From assembly GCA_015178975.1 (NCBI GenBank), contig WHVD01000154.1, forward strand, positions 62,001-126,000: a stretch of DNA of 64,000 bases. Reading direction: 5' to 3'. The position numbers and the translations under genes were made by a program. Below the pieces are notes generated by a model. The model worked only from the letters and a program-made list of their open reading frames with translations, ran no database searches and was not told the origin of the DNA. This DNA comes from Hysterangium stoloniferum. Its lineage: Eukaryota > Basidiomycota > Agaricomycetes > Hysterangiales > Hysterangiaceae. This document shows positions 1 to 11,879 of the stretch, in pieces. Position 1 is the stretch's first letter; every line of letters starts with the position of its first letter.

Positions 1-212
1 GTGCTCAAAAGCGGCCGATCAACATAATTTTTTAACATATCCTGAAGATGGCGAGGGCCAACAAGGTAAAGCATGCTGTAAAGATATGGCTCAGCAATAT
101 TGTGCAGTAATCGGGACGATCGGGCGATGGCTGCCAGGTGTTTAGTGTCATGAACAGGGTACAGGTGTTCCACGATACGTCTATAGATTTCCGCTGGCAG
201 AACATCAGGCAT
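1..212 (-). CDS. F-box-like protein, N-terminal part
   Basis: Read on the minus strand, an ATG at 212 opens a frame that stays open to the window edge (about 70 codons, 3' end missing). The protein starts MPDVLPAEIYRRIVEHLYP and continues with a leucine-rich helix and a segment ending AEPYLYSMLYL. This is the usual layout of the N-terminal F-box of basidiomycete proteins, which bind Skp1 and recruit targets to SCF ubiquitin ligases. The family call rests on the LP-E-I-RRI pattern followed by the helix of hydrophobic and Arg/Ser residues. The target-binding half lies outside the window, so nothing can be said about substrate. Agaricomycetes carry large, fast-evolving F-box families, so a specific orthologue cannot be named. 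Confidence 0.6.
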   Translation of the reverse strand, partial: MPDVLPAEIYRRIVEHLYPVHDTKHLAAIARSSRLLHNIAEPYLYSMLYLVGPRHLQDMLKNYVDRPLLS

Positions 213-1652
213 GTTTTAATGGTAATATTTCGGATATCTCGAAGTTAACGAAACGGGGTGATCCTTGGAAGGTACAATGACACAGGATTTTTTTTAGCAC
301 TTATGATTTGGCTAAAAGTCTGTGCAGAGAAAATATATGAGTCTCGGCCGGGTCATTGTAATTCAAAGAGAATATCTCACGCCTTAGAGTTGCTTCCTTG
401 CTGCCAATGCAGCTGCAATCTGACAACAGTAGCAGTGGGGAATGACTGAGGGTGTGGTGTGGAGTTAGTAATATAAGGTCATGCGTCACGTGGCACGTTG
501 TAACGCGTCTGTATGCTGGAAATTAACTTGATAATTCCCTGGTTATTGAAAACGAACCAAATAATGATAATCTGGAAATAAGACTAAATGTAAGTAGACT
601 ATTGCTCATCGAGGGAGAAACATGTCAAAGCTTGCCACATGCACTGAGTCCCTTTCGTCTCAAGGATCTCGTGCATATGACGGCTACATGATTTGGTAAA
701 TGACTCGGAGGTTTCTTTCCCCTAAATGCTCTTCTGTGATAAACGAACAATATTCACTCACTCACTCTCATCGTGGGTGAAGTTTCACTACTTCAGTTAC
801 CTTTCGCGTAGTGATATACATAGAATACATGCTGAACCGTAAAACTAAAATACATAGTATATCATAAACGCACTGCTGTTTGCAATACAATAATTGAGCT
901 TCGACCACCTGCTCTTCATCAGAATATGCACAGCGCTGTGAATGCTACGCTTGGACCTCCTCATTTTTTATATTAAAATTGACGCAAGAACCGATGACCC
1001 TGAAGCCTCCCACGCTGAATAAATCAAATCACAATCGGCTCTATAGGCGACGGACAGCCGCAGTGGCCGATGGGGCAGTTAGCGGCCGGTGAAAGGCACC
1101 CCAGAAGATCTAACAAATATCGCCAATGTAGAGGCGGAGTTGTATCAAAGATGAGTATGCACGGGGCTTTGACTGAGGTATTTACAAAGACGGGCTGGGA
1201 TGCTTGAGTATTCCAGTGGTTCCGACATTTGATAAGGGCGATGCATGATGATCGGATGCTGGTAGGCACTCAAGAGGCACTTCTGAATTTATTTGGGTGA
1301 TCTATGAGATTGAATTGACTGGTCTTCTCCCCCTCCACTAGAATCAAATCTTACTTTTGCTGACAAAAACAGCGATCTGAACTTGGTGATTTGTGTCATA
1401 TGATTAGCAGTCGTTGATGGAGGCATCATTATGATTGGACACATGGGCGGAACTACCTTGATTCTTCAACTCCGATATCAAATCAACTCGTCAGCAAAGC
1501 TCAGTCGCATGGATTGGTATTCTTCTTCACCACATCATGCAAGTGAGTATCCGGTAATTTCTTATCCATTTCATTAGCTCACTGCTATATTCAGCCACCA
1601 TGTCCTTTTAAGGTAGCCCCAACACAACGTCTCTGATCAACTCGAGTTCACA
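213..1652. other. Intergenic stretch, no supported gene
   Basis: Only short open frames without family resemblance or plausible splice chains are present on either strand. The left part should hold the promoter of the leftward F-box gene, and the last 200-300 bases the promoter of the rightward membrane-protein gene. No RNA gene or repeat was recognised. Confidence 0.5.
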
Positions 1653-2830
1653 ATGTGGTTGGGTGTTTTTCAAAGCGGGGTTACCGGTCTCGTCCTTAGT
1701 ACACTGCTGGCTGTTGCACGTACCCAACGGATCAGACTAGTGGATGACTCGGATCCTAGTATAAGTTATATGGGACAGTGGACCCATGTTCCCAACGGAC
1801 ACCAGGTCGGTGGAGCTGTCAAACTCACACGGCAAAAAAACGCGACAGCGTCCTTGCTCTTCAATGGTATGTAGTTCAAGTTGCTTAGACTTAAATCCCA
1901 TGTTACTGACATCCCTTTATTACAAACTCAATATAGGTATAGGCATTTCCGTCTTTGGCACACAGGGAACGCCCGGGGGGAATATCACAACCTCATTATA
2001 CAGTATCGACGGACAATCCCCCGTTCGATATACTGTCCCCTCAAATCTCAATACTATTCAGTACAGCGTCCAGTTCTACGCCTCCCCTCCCCTTACGGAT
2101 GGTTCACACACCCTCGTTATCACCAACGTGAACGATAATAGTTGGTTCTGGCTAGACTTCATCAATATCACTCAGGCCACCCCTAAAGTACTGGTGAATG
2201 ATCCAACTCCTACCGTAAATGTGTCTACAAATAGCGTCGACCCTACAATCAATGTCACGACGTTCACAAGTGCGCTCACATCGACATCCATGAGCACACT
2301 TCTCACAAGCACCACTTCCCTCACGCAAACAACACCTACGGCTACGGCTACTTTCAATGCATCATCAAGCGTACTTGACCGTGCTCCGAACCAAAGGCGA
2401 GTCGCAACTGGCCCAGCGGTAGGCATTGCATTATCAAGCGCAACTCTGGTCGGACTAGCAATATTCTTCGCATACCGCTGGAGAAAGTGGCGCACCGAGA
2501 GAAAACGAGGGAGGGGCGTGCCTCAAATCGGTTCGTGCGCAATGTTGTCTTGTCGCTGGATCGCTTGTCTAACTAGCGGCCGATCTTTCAGAGCCGTTCG
2601 AGCGCCCCGATGACAGACAGCTTCCCCCGCCGCTCCTTCATGGGACTGTCCACCCCTACGTCGTCGAACATTTTGCACGTTCGGCGAATATCGCAGATGC
2701 GAACGGTGCCGCAGCAGAGAAGGCGTCGACAATCCATCGTCCCCGGACTGTGCCGCCACCAGATGCGCAGTCCATGGTCTCTGAGATGCCTTCACCATAT
2801 GTATATCCAATCCTGGATGGGAACGGATAG
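1653..2830 (+). CDS. Single-pass membrane protein with secreted N-terminal beta domain
   Basis: Three exons (1653-1866, 1937-2530, 2592-2830) join in phase to give 348 residues; introns are 70 and 61 bp with GT-AG ends. Residues 1-23 form a signal peptide. An ectodomain follows, rich in short beta-type stretches and N-glycosylation sites, with a WFWLDFINI segment. Next comes a Ser/Thr-rich stalk, one membrane helix near residue 235 (VGIALSSATLVGLAIFFAY) and a basic stop-transfer RWRKWRTERKRGRG. The cytoplasmic tail is Pro-rich and ends SPYVYPILDGNG. This layout recurs in basidiomycete surface proteins with a galactose-binding-like or mid2-like arrangement. It suggests a cell-surface or wall-sensing role, but no enzyme motif is visible and function is unknown. 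Confidence 0.75.
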
Positions 2831-5181
2831 AAACTTGTGTTCTCTTGGTTATATGACGGTTACAGAATCAAATATGCGATCCCGCAATCATCAACATTAT
2901 CATTATACTGAATCGGCGCGTATCTACTACCTATGGGGACTTGACTATTTTTGGATATTGATGAGGGGTAGATATATGTACATGTACTTTTACAGGCCTA
3001 TACTAGCTAGATCGGCATAAATTTACTGTCGCTTTTGCGGACATACATTACCTTTTGGATCCCCTACCTTATTTTCAGTTTCGGCCCAGTTGTCCGGTCT
3101 ATCAGATATAACCATCCAGAACGCTCGGGATGATAGCCAGGTCCCCATGAACGATGGTAGGCACGGTCCTGGATAGCCCCCTACCAATAGGCAAGCGAAG
3201 ACACGGTGAACGGGGCTTAACACCGTACCTTGATGCGCCAGAAACTAGCACCACGGTAAAAACAGATGCCAATATGGTACCACAGGAATGGAGCCCTTAA
3301 AGTAGTGCCTGGGCAAGGTTCCAAAGGGGTAGGCATCATATAGGGACAGTGGGAGAGATGCCAGCCTTCTGCCACGAAGTGTTGCCCGATGACCACCGGG
3401 AGAGTGGGGAGTGGGAGGTGTAATGCGCGGTGTGAGGCCGTGGCAGGCTTGAACGCCTGTTGAGTGAAAGCGTAATGAGGCCATAGAGTAAGAAGGACCC
3501 AAGGTGACCTAGCAGAATTGAGTCATACGGGTAAATGGCGACAAACCAGGGAGAGGTAGCTGCCAACCCGTTCGGTAATAATCTTACCTTGATGACACTT
3601 GTGGGTCCCCGTACATTTACAGTAGCTTAGTAATACCAACGCTTTTTATTCGCGTCCAGTGTACCGCCCCTTGCGTCAGCAAGGGGATGCTTTCAGGATC
3701 TTGTCGAGCCACCGTCTGGTGCCAACCTGAACAGAAAAGACAGCCGACGACGAAATAACTGTTTTTATGACTGATCCTGTAAAATCACCGATGAAAATGC
3801 TGCCGCAGGAAGTAGTATCTGGTACCACGGAGAAAAGCGACCTGTTGGGACGCAGTTACGAATACCGCGAGTCAACTACCGGTTGTCCTAGCGCTGAACC
3901 CCGCCACATGTGTGATGCTATGACAAGGCCATTGTGTTCATGCTTGTCCTCCAACAACTTGTGCAGCAACTCTGCCAGTGTCGTGACATCGCTTGTGAAC
4001 ATCCAGATCTCACCTTTCTGCATCCTCATGAGTGCCCATGGACATTCATGTCTTCAGGTTTGTGATGGTAAAGAATCTCATGTAATCGAGTCAAATTGAT
4101 CCTAAACTACCCAACCCCCCCAAAACCCCCAGCGAGACTTCTGATATAATTGCCAACCTGTGTATGGGTGGCAGCGGTAGATAGTGTAGTGGTTTGAAGA
4201 ACTATTTGTTTGATTCCCAGGCTTACATGTTCTAGGCAGAAAATCAGAATTACTCGGAAGTTTTTGGATCCTCAAAAGATCCCTAACCGATTTTAACTCT
4301 CGCGAGGATTCAATAGATGATGTTTGGAGTTTATATAGAATAAGGCTCTACTAAGGATCCTAAATTCTTTTGGAAAAGGGGGTTATCTCGGTGTATATAT
4401 TCAGACCACAATTCACAAGCCCCAGGATGCCACGTGTGCTTCTGGAAAACTCATTGTCCAATCTCTGAATCCTCACTTCAGCACCTCCATTGTCATCGGG
4501 ATATCAATTACGAAGAGGCATAGAGATATATAAACGCAGTTTACAACTGAAAAAGAAGACGCCCTTGAGTCCCGGTAGTCTTCGGCATCTTGGGACCCAT
4601 AACAGTCGTTGACGACTGCTATCCAGACTGGCATTTATTCTATGTGGGAGGAAGTGTTAGAACTCGTCTCACAAATGAACCGGTGGCGTCTCTGTTTTTG
4701 TTGTCCGTTGTCCCATCTGGGGGACACGCCACCCAAGGTTCATCGATGAATTCAGTCCGGGGTGGATATTGACGGAAATTTGGTCTGACGAAGACAACTA
4801 TACTAGAGCGTCGATGGATAAGGGCACTAGGAATTGGGATATCTCGTGTTATTCTCCATTCAAGTCATATAACGTATTCGGGACAATAATGAATCAGAAT
4901 TGAAATAAAATTAACGTAAATCATCTTGTCGAACAGTGTCAGGTACCAAGCTTTCTAACATTCCTACCAATAGGCGATTAGAAGATACATGTATTTGTCC
5001 ATTCCGTGAAGAGGGATCCAGCATTAAGCTTCAGGAAAGTTGTAGTGTCTGAGTAGAGTACGCTGAGGTTTTTAATCACCTCTCAAAACAGTTCATTGCG
5101 AATGACGTCCATGATTACCACTTACCATATGTTGTCGGTGATCCACCAGAGGTGTATAAAGTACAATAAACGAGGGAATCG
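2831..5181. other. Intergenic stretch without a confident gene
   Basis: Many short frames exist but none could be chained into a recognisable protein. The best fragment is a 55-codon minus-strand frame at 3856-4023 (start MQKGEIWMFTSDVTT, end QPVVDSRYS). It reads like real protein and may be an exon or relic of a minus-strand gene running from about 4.1 to 3.0 kb, but I do not know the family. A tRNA-like box pair near 4186-4220 is discussed under rejected items. Confidence 0.35.
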
Positions 5182-5866
5182 TTATTCCAATTTCTCCAAT
5201 TGTTCTAGCCTAGCTAAAACGACTTCCTTGCTTGTCTCCTCGATTTCCCCTGCCAGGAATACTTCGTCCAGAATTGCGTAGACCTGGAGAAGCTCAATAC
5301 ACGAGAGGTACGGGAGACACGCGTCATTACCTTATAAAAATTGAAGACGAGGTCTAACTCGCACACATTCTCGAAGAACGAATCTATCATGAGATTAATA
5401 TTGTTGTGCAGCAACAAAACGAAGGCATACCAAGGACCTCCACGAACAAGTGGATCGCTTCCAAATATGCCAATTCGTTGTCATTTGCGTCAACACAGAC
5501 ACAGAAGAATAAGCCAGCATAACGACGGTATATGATTTTATAGTTGCGGAACTAAAGTGATTTTTAGTTTCCGAATGGGAGCTGTAAATTTGTATATCTA
5601 CTTCAACGAAGTTGGACTGGTACTTTTGGTCTCTCGGAGCGATTAGTCTATGCACTTCGCCACGGAGACGGACCTGATCTTGAGCTGAATCTTTGAACGA
5701 AGCCTTGTGAGACTGGTATTCACACACCTTCTCCTCATCGTCAAACGGAACATACCACTTTGACAGACGTGTCTTCCCTTGTCTGTTCTGCGGTGAAGTT
5801 TGAGAAAATGTCTCAATACGATGTTTACTATCGTTACATTACCTGCACAAGTATGAATCGGATCAT
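5182..5866 (-). CDS. APS2: AP-2 clathrin adaptor complex, sigma (small) subunit
   Basis: Six exons on the minus strand (5866-5843, 5787-5728, 5673-5602, 5551-5431, 5383-5331, 5283-5182) join without a break to 143 residues, the normal length of the family (142-143). Introns are 47-55 bp with GT-AG ends. The protein starts [20 protein letters not shown] and contains [20 protein letters not shown], the core [20 protein letters not shown], the signature [18 protein letters not shown] and the C-terminal [11 protein letters not shown], all diagnostic of the AP-2 sigma longin-like fold. The subunit helps the plasma-membrane AP-2 core recognise acidic dileucine cargo signals in clathrin-mediated endocytosis. 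Exon 1 encodes only eight residues, so ORF-based calling misses the start. AP-1 sigma is less likely because [20 protein letters not shown] is the sigma-2 form. Confidence 0.93.
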
Positions 5867-6765
5867 TGAGGCAGTTGTAAAGGGTGACGTAGTGACAGTG
5901 GCTAATTTGTCACGATGTCACACAACTCTATAAAGAGTCTGACATCTGTTGCTGATGCTAAACAATTGTTACAGGGGTGAACCCGGGGGGCAAGCCCCCA
6001 CATACTCCACAACATTCCTCTGTCGACAATTCTAAGTATTTATCAGGGCATTGTGATTTAACTCAGAAACTTAATTAAATTTTATTATTTATTTATAATT
6101 CTATACTGTTCTATACTTTTTGAATTGATTGAACCTAAAAGACATACATAAGTCAATCTCTCTTTGCAACTGAGCCTGAATAGTTATTTATGGGACAATA
6201 ATAACATCCTTAAACACTGCATCAGCAGTTATGTACATATGTCTGTCTTGGAATAGGATTTTGACTCTTCCCCAATTTGTTCTTCTTGAAGCATCAACAT
6301 AAAACTGTACATGTGAGAAGACAGGAGTGTGCAGATGCCAATCCCACTATTTCAAAGATTGACCTCTGACTTATTGATAACCATATTACCCAAGTCAACC
6401 TGGACACTGCTAACATGCTCAATCACAATTATTTTGGACTGGGAATAGTTGGTATTCAAGGGATGAATGTTAGCTCTATGATCTTCACTCAAAATGCTCT
6501 GTGTGACATTTGTATCAACCACAGCCTAGTTCCATTATGACAGGTATTGTTTCAGGCACTCCACACATCTTTCCACAATCATTATTCATCCACCATCCTG
6601 ACATTGATTCCCCTGATTATAGCATCTTTGTCAGTAGTGCCTCAATATTAGGATCCTATCATCTCAGACCCCTGCAACGTGGTTTTACCCTCATAGCCTC
6701 CCAGCACCCCACTATTGGTATTCCCAACCACAGTGTCACCACCTTACCCTTTTGGTCATCCCACA
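5867..6765. other. AT-rich intergenic stretch
   Basis: The first 150-300 bases should carry the promoter of the leftward AP-2 sigma gene. The remainder is AT-rich, poor in CpG and without readable genes. From about 6.5 kb it may be decayed upstream sequence of the gypsy relic that becomes readable at 6766, but I could not align it to a gypsy domain. Confidence 0.4.
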
Positions 6766-6850
6766 GATGAAAAAAAGATCCAGACTATCTGTGAAGGGCC
6801 AGAACCCTGCAAGGTCAAGGCCATCCAGTCTTTCCTGTTTTGCCAATTTC

Positions 6851-8245
6851 TGTTAGGACTGGACAACCTGCTGGGAACCATGTTAACTTTGGGAATTTGG
6901 TAAACAAGCAGCAAGGACTCAGGGCTATTAGTAAGCAGGTTACTAGGGTATATATGGATGAGACTTGTATTATAGTACTCATCCATTTACAACGAGTTAA
7001 CTGTTACCTACTCAGACAAATGGAAAGTTATACGGTCTAAGAACAGCGCCACTGAAAACTTAACAAACCAGACCTTCCTCATGCATCTCCATTACTCCAT
7101 TTTCATACCAATTGGTGACCCAACCCCACCCAGTGATCCTGGCCCTCATGATATATGAAGTATCTGCCCTAATCAGTTGAGGTACCTGATTGTCAGTCAG
7201 TTTATTATGTCCCATGTGTATGTTCCTGGATTCATCTTGGACTTTCCCTGGACTTTGGCCATCCCTGCCTGTTCCTTGTCTTCTGCCTATTTGTTTGTTT
7301 ATCCATTCTGCCAGAAATGTAGTATGACTCATCTATGTATATAAACTAGACAAATTTGTATTTACAATCCAATCAGAAAATTGACTAAGCTACCCCATAC
7401 CTTGCATTAGTTAAGAATCTCTGTTCATATCCTCAGAACCTGTGGGCCTTCCACCCAAGAAGTCTTCAGACTTCCCCTCACTATCCCTTCATCCTTTCAG
7501 ACTTCCCAGGCTTTCCATCTGTCCCCTTTTGAAATTGGACATAATGATCTCACAAGGGTGCAGCATATGTATAAGCTGAAGCCAAGTCCTACCTGTATAC
7601 TGGATTATCCATGAGTTTCTCACTGGACCCTACTTGTAAGCTGTTAAGTGCCGTGTCGGGAACTTATTCCGGAACTATCGGGAAGTCACCGGAAGGTCGG
7701 GAACAACTAGATAGGGTCAGGACGTTGGCTTCAGCTTATGTGCTGCGCCTCTACGCAAACGCTCAATGTCCTTAATTTCGGAGGTGAGACTTATGATGGG
7801 AGTTACGGATATTCAGAGTTCCGAAGAGTTCCGAATATCGAGCGTACAGAAAGACGGGAGAAGGAATAAGAAACTAAGTCGATATCAGATCTAAGGTAAA
7901 GTACAAATTCGCAGAAACTAATATAAGTCTGCTCGTTATTGTACTACAAACTAAGACCATAATAAGACGGAAACGGAAGTGTTCTTAAAACGGAAATACA
8001 ATAAGACATATTAGGAAGGCAATATTCCGTAACAGGAATATAACAAACAAACGAGTGAATACTTGTCAACGGACAAATTACCAAATGCGGAACAAGGGAA
8101 GAATGCGGATGATACGGTAACTATGATGTTCCGTAGTCGGAGGTCAAAAGTCGGAAGTCGGGGATCGGAAGTCGGGAGTGGGAGACCAGAAGTCGGATAT
8201 TGAAACATCCGGGAACGGGTCGTAACATAAGCCCAGAGCCTAACA
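6851..8245 (+). repeat. Solo LTR, 820-bp family, with a second solo LTR nested in it
   Basis: Begins TGTTAGGACTGG and ends CCTAACA. It is flanked by the 5-bp target duplication ATTTC (6846-6850 and 8246-8250), exactly where the gypsy RT reading frame is interrupted. Without the nested insert it is about 804 bp. It aligns end to end with the LTR at 31819-32638, mostly differing by C-to-T or G-to-A changes at former CpG sites. The shared block containing ATAAGCTGAAGCCAAGTCCT lies near 7570-7592. Confidence 0.85.
7642..8227 (-). repeat. Solo LTR, 570-bp family, minus orientation
   Basis: On the minus strand it starts TGTTACGACCCGTTCCCGG and ends CGGCACTTAACA. The target duplication TAAGC flanks it (7637-7641 and 8228-8232). 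It sits about 15 bp from the 3' end of the 820-bp-family solo LTR, so it is the younger insertion. It matches the solo LTR at 27026-27590 over its full length and is still CpG-rich, unlike its host sequence. Confidence 0.9.
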
Positions 8246-8878
8246 ATTTCTATCATTGCTTCATTCATGACTATTCAGAAATCACTGTTCCCCTTACTCA
8301 GCTCACCTGAAAGGGTACTGCTTGATATTTTACAGGTCAATGCAGGATGGCTTTCCAGACACTTAAGGATATTTTCCTATTGGCACCAGCATTAACACAT
8401 GGAGGAATTTATCCTGTGGCTTTCCTCCCTGTACCTTTACCTCTAAAGAACTCAATTATGATGTCTACAATAAAGAACTACTTGCTATTTTCAAAGCTCA
8501 CGAGACTTGGTGACATTACCTTGAAGGTTCAGGCACCCTGATTGATGTTGTCACTGACTATAAAAAATTAGAATATTTCACTACCACTAAGCTTCATGTT
8601 GGCAAACCTGGTCGGAATACCTTTTTCAATTCAACCTAGTGATTTGTTTCTGGCCAGGCCACCTTGGCAGCAAGCCCAATGCTATGACTAGATGATGACA
8701 TGATTACCTTAATGAGGGGAGAAGTGATAATGGTATAGTCTGCATGAGTTCAAGTCAATCTTCACCTCCAAACAACTCACAGTATCCCTTGGAGCTACCT
8801 CTCTAGTCACACTGGTACTCCACAGCATCACTGTTATGGATGTTGAGAAACTATATCAGGATATCCTATCAGCCCTGC

Positions 8879-9702
8879 TGTTATGACTGGAAAACCTGCC
8901 AGACTCTGGGCACTACCCTATATGTACCCACACCCTGCATGCACCAGTTACATATAAGTTCACTGGAACACCTGCTGGGACCCAGATGTCGAACCTGCCC
9001 ATGTCTGACCTTCATTGTCTCATGAATCAGTCATCAGAATACCTGATGGGACCAATGCACATCATACCTGTCTATCTCTGACCCTGTCCCATGCATCAGC
9101 CACTGGACTCTGCTTGGAAAACCCATCAGCTCTCTAACTGAGCCCCATTCCTGTTATGGTCAAATGACCTGTCTAACAACCTGTCATGTTTCAGATTCTG
9201 CCCATTCTGTTCTGCTCCTAACACCTAATTTGGTGTTTACTTATCTCATTTCATGATTACTAGTTTGGATTTCATTATTACTGGATTTGGTATAACATAC
9301 ATTCCACAGTCTATATAGTCTGGCAGATGTTGTACATACGATCCAGTCAGAAAATCAGCTTAGATTCCCCCCAGTAATCTCAGTACATTTTCTGCTCTAT
9401 TCCTCTCTTTGAAACACACCACTAATTACCTCATTGGAGCCCATGGGCTCTGACCTATCTATCGCTCGACCTCCAACCCATCACCACCCGACCCCTCGAC
9501 CTCCATGGGATTCCTGCAATTGACCCTCCAACCTCTTGACCCACCAACTACTCCCGGACTTCCCGGGATTCCTGTCTGCTGTCTGAAATTGGATGCCATG
9601 ATCTCACAAGGGCACAGCCTATAAGCTGAAGCCAAGTCCTACTGGCTTTCCCGCAGGTTTCTCTTGAAACCCTCTGATAAGCTCTGTGTGCACTCCTTAA
9701 CA
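8879..9702 (+). repeat. Old solo LTR, 820-bp family
   Basis: Begins TGTTATGACTGG and ends CTCCTTAACA. The flanks CCTGC (8874-8878) and CCTCC (9703-9707) look like a target duplication with one mutation. It is full-length compared with the LTR at 31819-32638 but has lost nearly all CpG, with many TG and CA pairs in their place. It splits the integrase part of the gypsy relic. Confidence 0.82.
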
Positions 9703-9975
9703 CCTCCAAGATGATCCAATCACTAGTTCCCACCTTGATAACTCTAAAGACTCATCATCCCCCTGATTATCTCGAATCTTTTCAAGTTGTTTGTTTCATT
9801 CTCCTTGATGGCAGAATATGTATATATTTCCAACTCAGGCACCTTCCAACTTCATGTGTTGCAAAATGCACATTACCATCCTATCTCTGATCACTTTGGC
9901 TATAACAAGCCCCTAGTATTATTTGTCCAGAATGAACATCACCAGGCCTCTGCAACCTCATAAAACATTACCATG

Positions 9976-11562
9976 AACCATCTCTCTGATAGAAAACTGG
10001 TTGAATCACCCCAAAATATTGGTTGTCAATTTGCCTGTGTTATGTACTGGGACAATATTGGAGGATGGTCACAACATCTTCAATGTATAAAAGTTTGTTG
10101 GAAAATCCTCATATTTTGCAATGAGGCTATTCCTTCTGGTCATGACTCCATATTTTATAAGTGTATATAGCATTACTCCCAAATTTTATCTTTAAGACTT
10201 ACATACCCTTCCAAATGCAATAATGTCATGGTTAAACAATATCATTTGGGTTAGACTAGGATGTATTCCCATATCTGTGTGACTTTTCAAAATAGTTAAC
10301 ATAATTTAACTTTATTTGATTTAGAAACATAACCAGAACTATCTGGTCTACTATTCCATGTTGTGGGGTTTATTCTAAAATGATAATATATAAATGATTG
10401 TTTGACAAACTCTTATCTGATGCAGAATGTATGTATATCAATATTGCTCCATTGTCCAGAGTATTGCCTAATGGACCGGATTTGGTGGAATATTAATTCT
10501 ATACCAAACCATATAAATTATATATACTTGATTGAGTAAATAAGTTATAAAGTTTTTGGTTATTCTCTATCTGAGTATAAACAGGAAGGCTCCTACCCGG
10601 GAAGAGTTGGTGCTGGCATGTAATGACATGGCTAGCCAGCTACTTCAGAATACAAGACATGATGCTCAGGCTTTCTTAGGCTTTCTCTGTTCTGTTTTTG
10701 CTGGTCTTGTGGCATTGTAGCATATGTAGTCATTTTGATCTAAGATTGATAATTTGTATATAACTTAGAACTTCTTAGGATATATAATGGAATTTGCACA
10801 GCATGTGATATCAATAACAAGAGATTAAAAGAGTATACTTTTACCTGGTTAAAAAATGCTGTAGAGGGGGCAATAAAGTGGTTTGATAGGAAGCTCTTAT
10901 AAGGGTCAATTTCAAGTGTTATATATTTAGAAAAGATGAAAATACTGTATTAGCTGGGATGGACTAATTCCATTAGTATGTGTTCTTTGTAATGGGAATG
11001 TTTTCCCTTTTAAGCTCTGCCATCGTGGAGTCAGCTCCTGCTACCTTTTTTCTCTTGCCACCATCTGTGAGGAGTATGCTCTTACCACAGTTTCATTGTG
11101 GTAAAACACTCCTTTTATTTTATTTATATTTTACATATTTTATTCATATTTTTCTATCCTTTATATTCTTCAAATATTGCACCATTTCATTAGTTCAAAT
11201 CTCTGTGTATACTTGTGGGTGCACTCAGCACCAAATAGAAGGAGACACAGTTTTACCCAAGCACCACCACTCGTAAGACACAAACTAGGTCTACAGCAAG
11301 CGGTGATCAGGGTAACGTGTCAGCTACCATATAGATAGCATTATCTGAGCTAGCAAACACTTCTGGCCTCGAACTATAACAGTCGCGGCCTCCACTCGAA
11401 TCATCCTTCTTCCCATTCTACTCATTTCTTTGTATATAGAATGGTCAGAACTTCCACCACTCTTCACACCATCATCTGGGTGGCTGGCCCTCAAGGATTG
11501 CTCAGCCTTTCCTTGAGTAATTTTCTTTTTTCCACCATCCCACCCTTTCCTGCTCCTTTATT
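9976..11562. other. AT-rich stretch without genes
   Basis: CpG-poor, AT-rich sequence with only short frames and no recognised domain, repeat end or RNA gene. It probably includes unreadable remains of the gypsy element to the left. Confidence 0.4.
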
Positions 11563-11851
11563 TGTTAAAGTGAGTGCTAGATAATGAAGTTATCTCAGTG
11601 TTTGCATGTGAGAGCAGGGCTAAACAGCTGAGGTGAAGCTAACTAATGAATGAGTATAAGTAAGATTTGGAACTACTGTACATGGCTCGTGATACTACAA
11701 GTAAGTTCTGTAAATAAGCATGATCATTGTGTTTAAGATTGAATAGACCAAGAAGAGGGCAAGTTATATTTCCTAATACAAGTAATGGAACTAATCTGGT
11801 TAGGCAAGGCAGCTGATGCATGAAGCTTACAATGTCTTTGCTTATTCAACA
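11563..11851 (-). repeat. 3' LTR of the copia element
   Basis: Begins TGTTAAAG and ends TTATTCAACA on the plus strand. It matches the right LTR at 17336 but lacks an internal stretch of about 110 bp that the right copy keeps. A short inverted motif (TAGATAA, then TTATCT) lies near the outer end. Confidence 0.85.
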
Positions 11852-11879
11852 CTCCCCCTCAAATCATTGTAAGTCCTAA

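Larger units (their letters stand above)
6766..9975 (+). mobile_element. Decayed Ty3/gypsy element carrying solo LTR insertions
   Basis: Three pieces of one plus-strand gypsy pol align in order once the LTR insertions are ignored. The end of the reverse transcriptase is at 6766-6850 (CKVKAIQSFL, then QF). It continues after the inserted LTR at 8246 (FYHCFIHDYSEITVPLTQL) into the connection and RNase H domains (8347-8760, with AFQTLKDIFLLAPALTH and a degenerate YNKELLAIFKAHETW). An integrase zinc-finger remnant follows at 9711-9975 (HVLQNAHYHPISDHFGYNK). The same residues occur in the better-preserved gypsy copy at 21.9-22.7 kb. There are many stops and frameshifts and almost no CpG, so this is an old, dead copy. 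No LTR of its own was identified. Confidence 0.75.

Noticed and set aside
2172-2810. Minus-strand frames opposite the membrane-protein gene
   Set aside because: They are shadows of exons whose plus-strand reading gives a signal peptide, one membrane helix and clean splicing.
4170-4225. tRNA-like sequence with a box-A-like TAGTGTAGTGGTT and a box-B-like GTTTGATTCCC
   Set aside because: The boxes are too close together for a tRNA and no acceptor or anticodon stem can be drawn; at most a degraded SINE or chance match.
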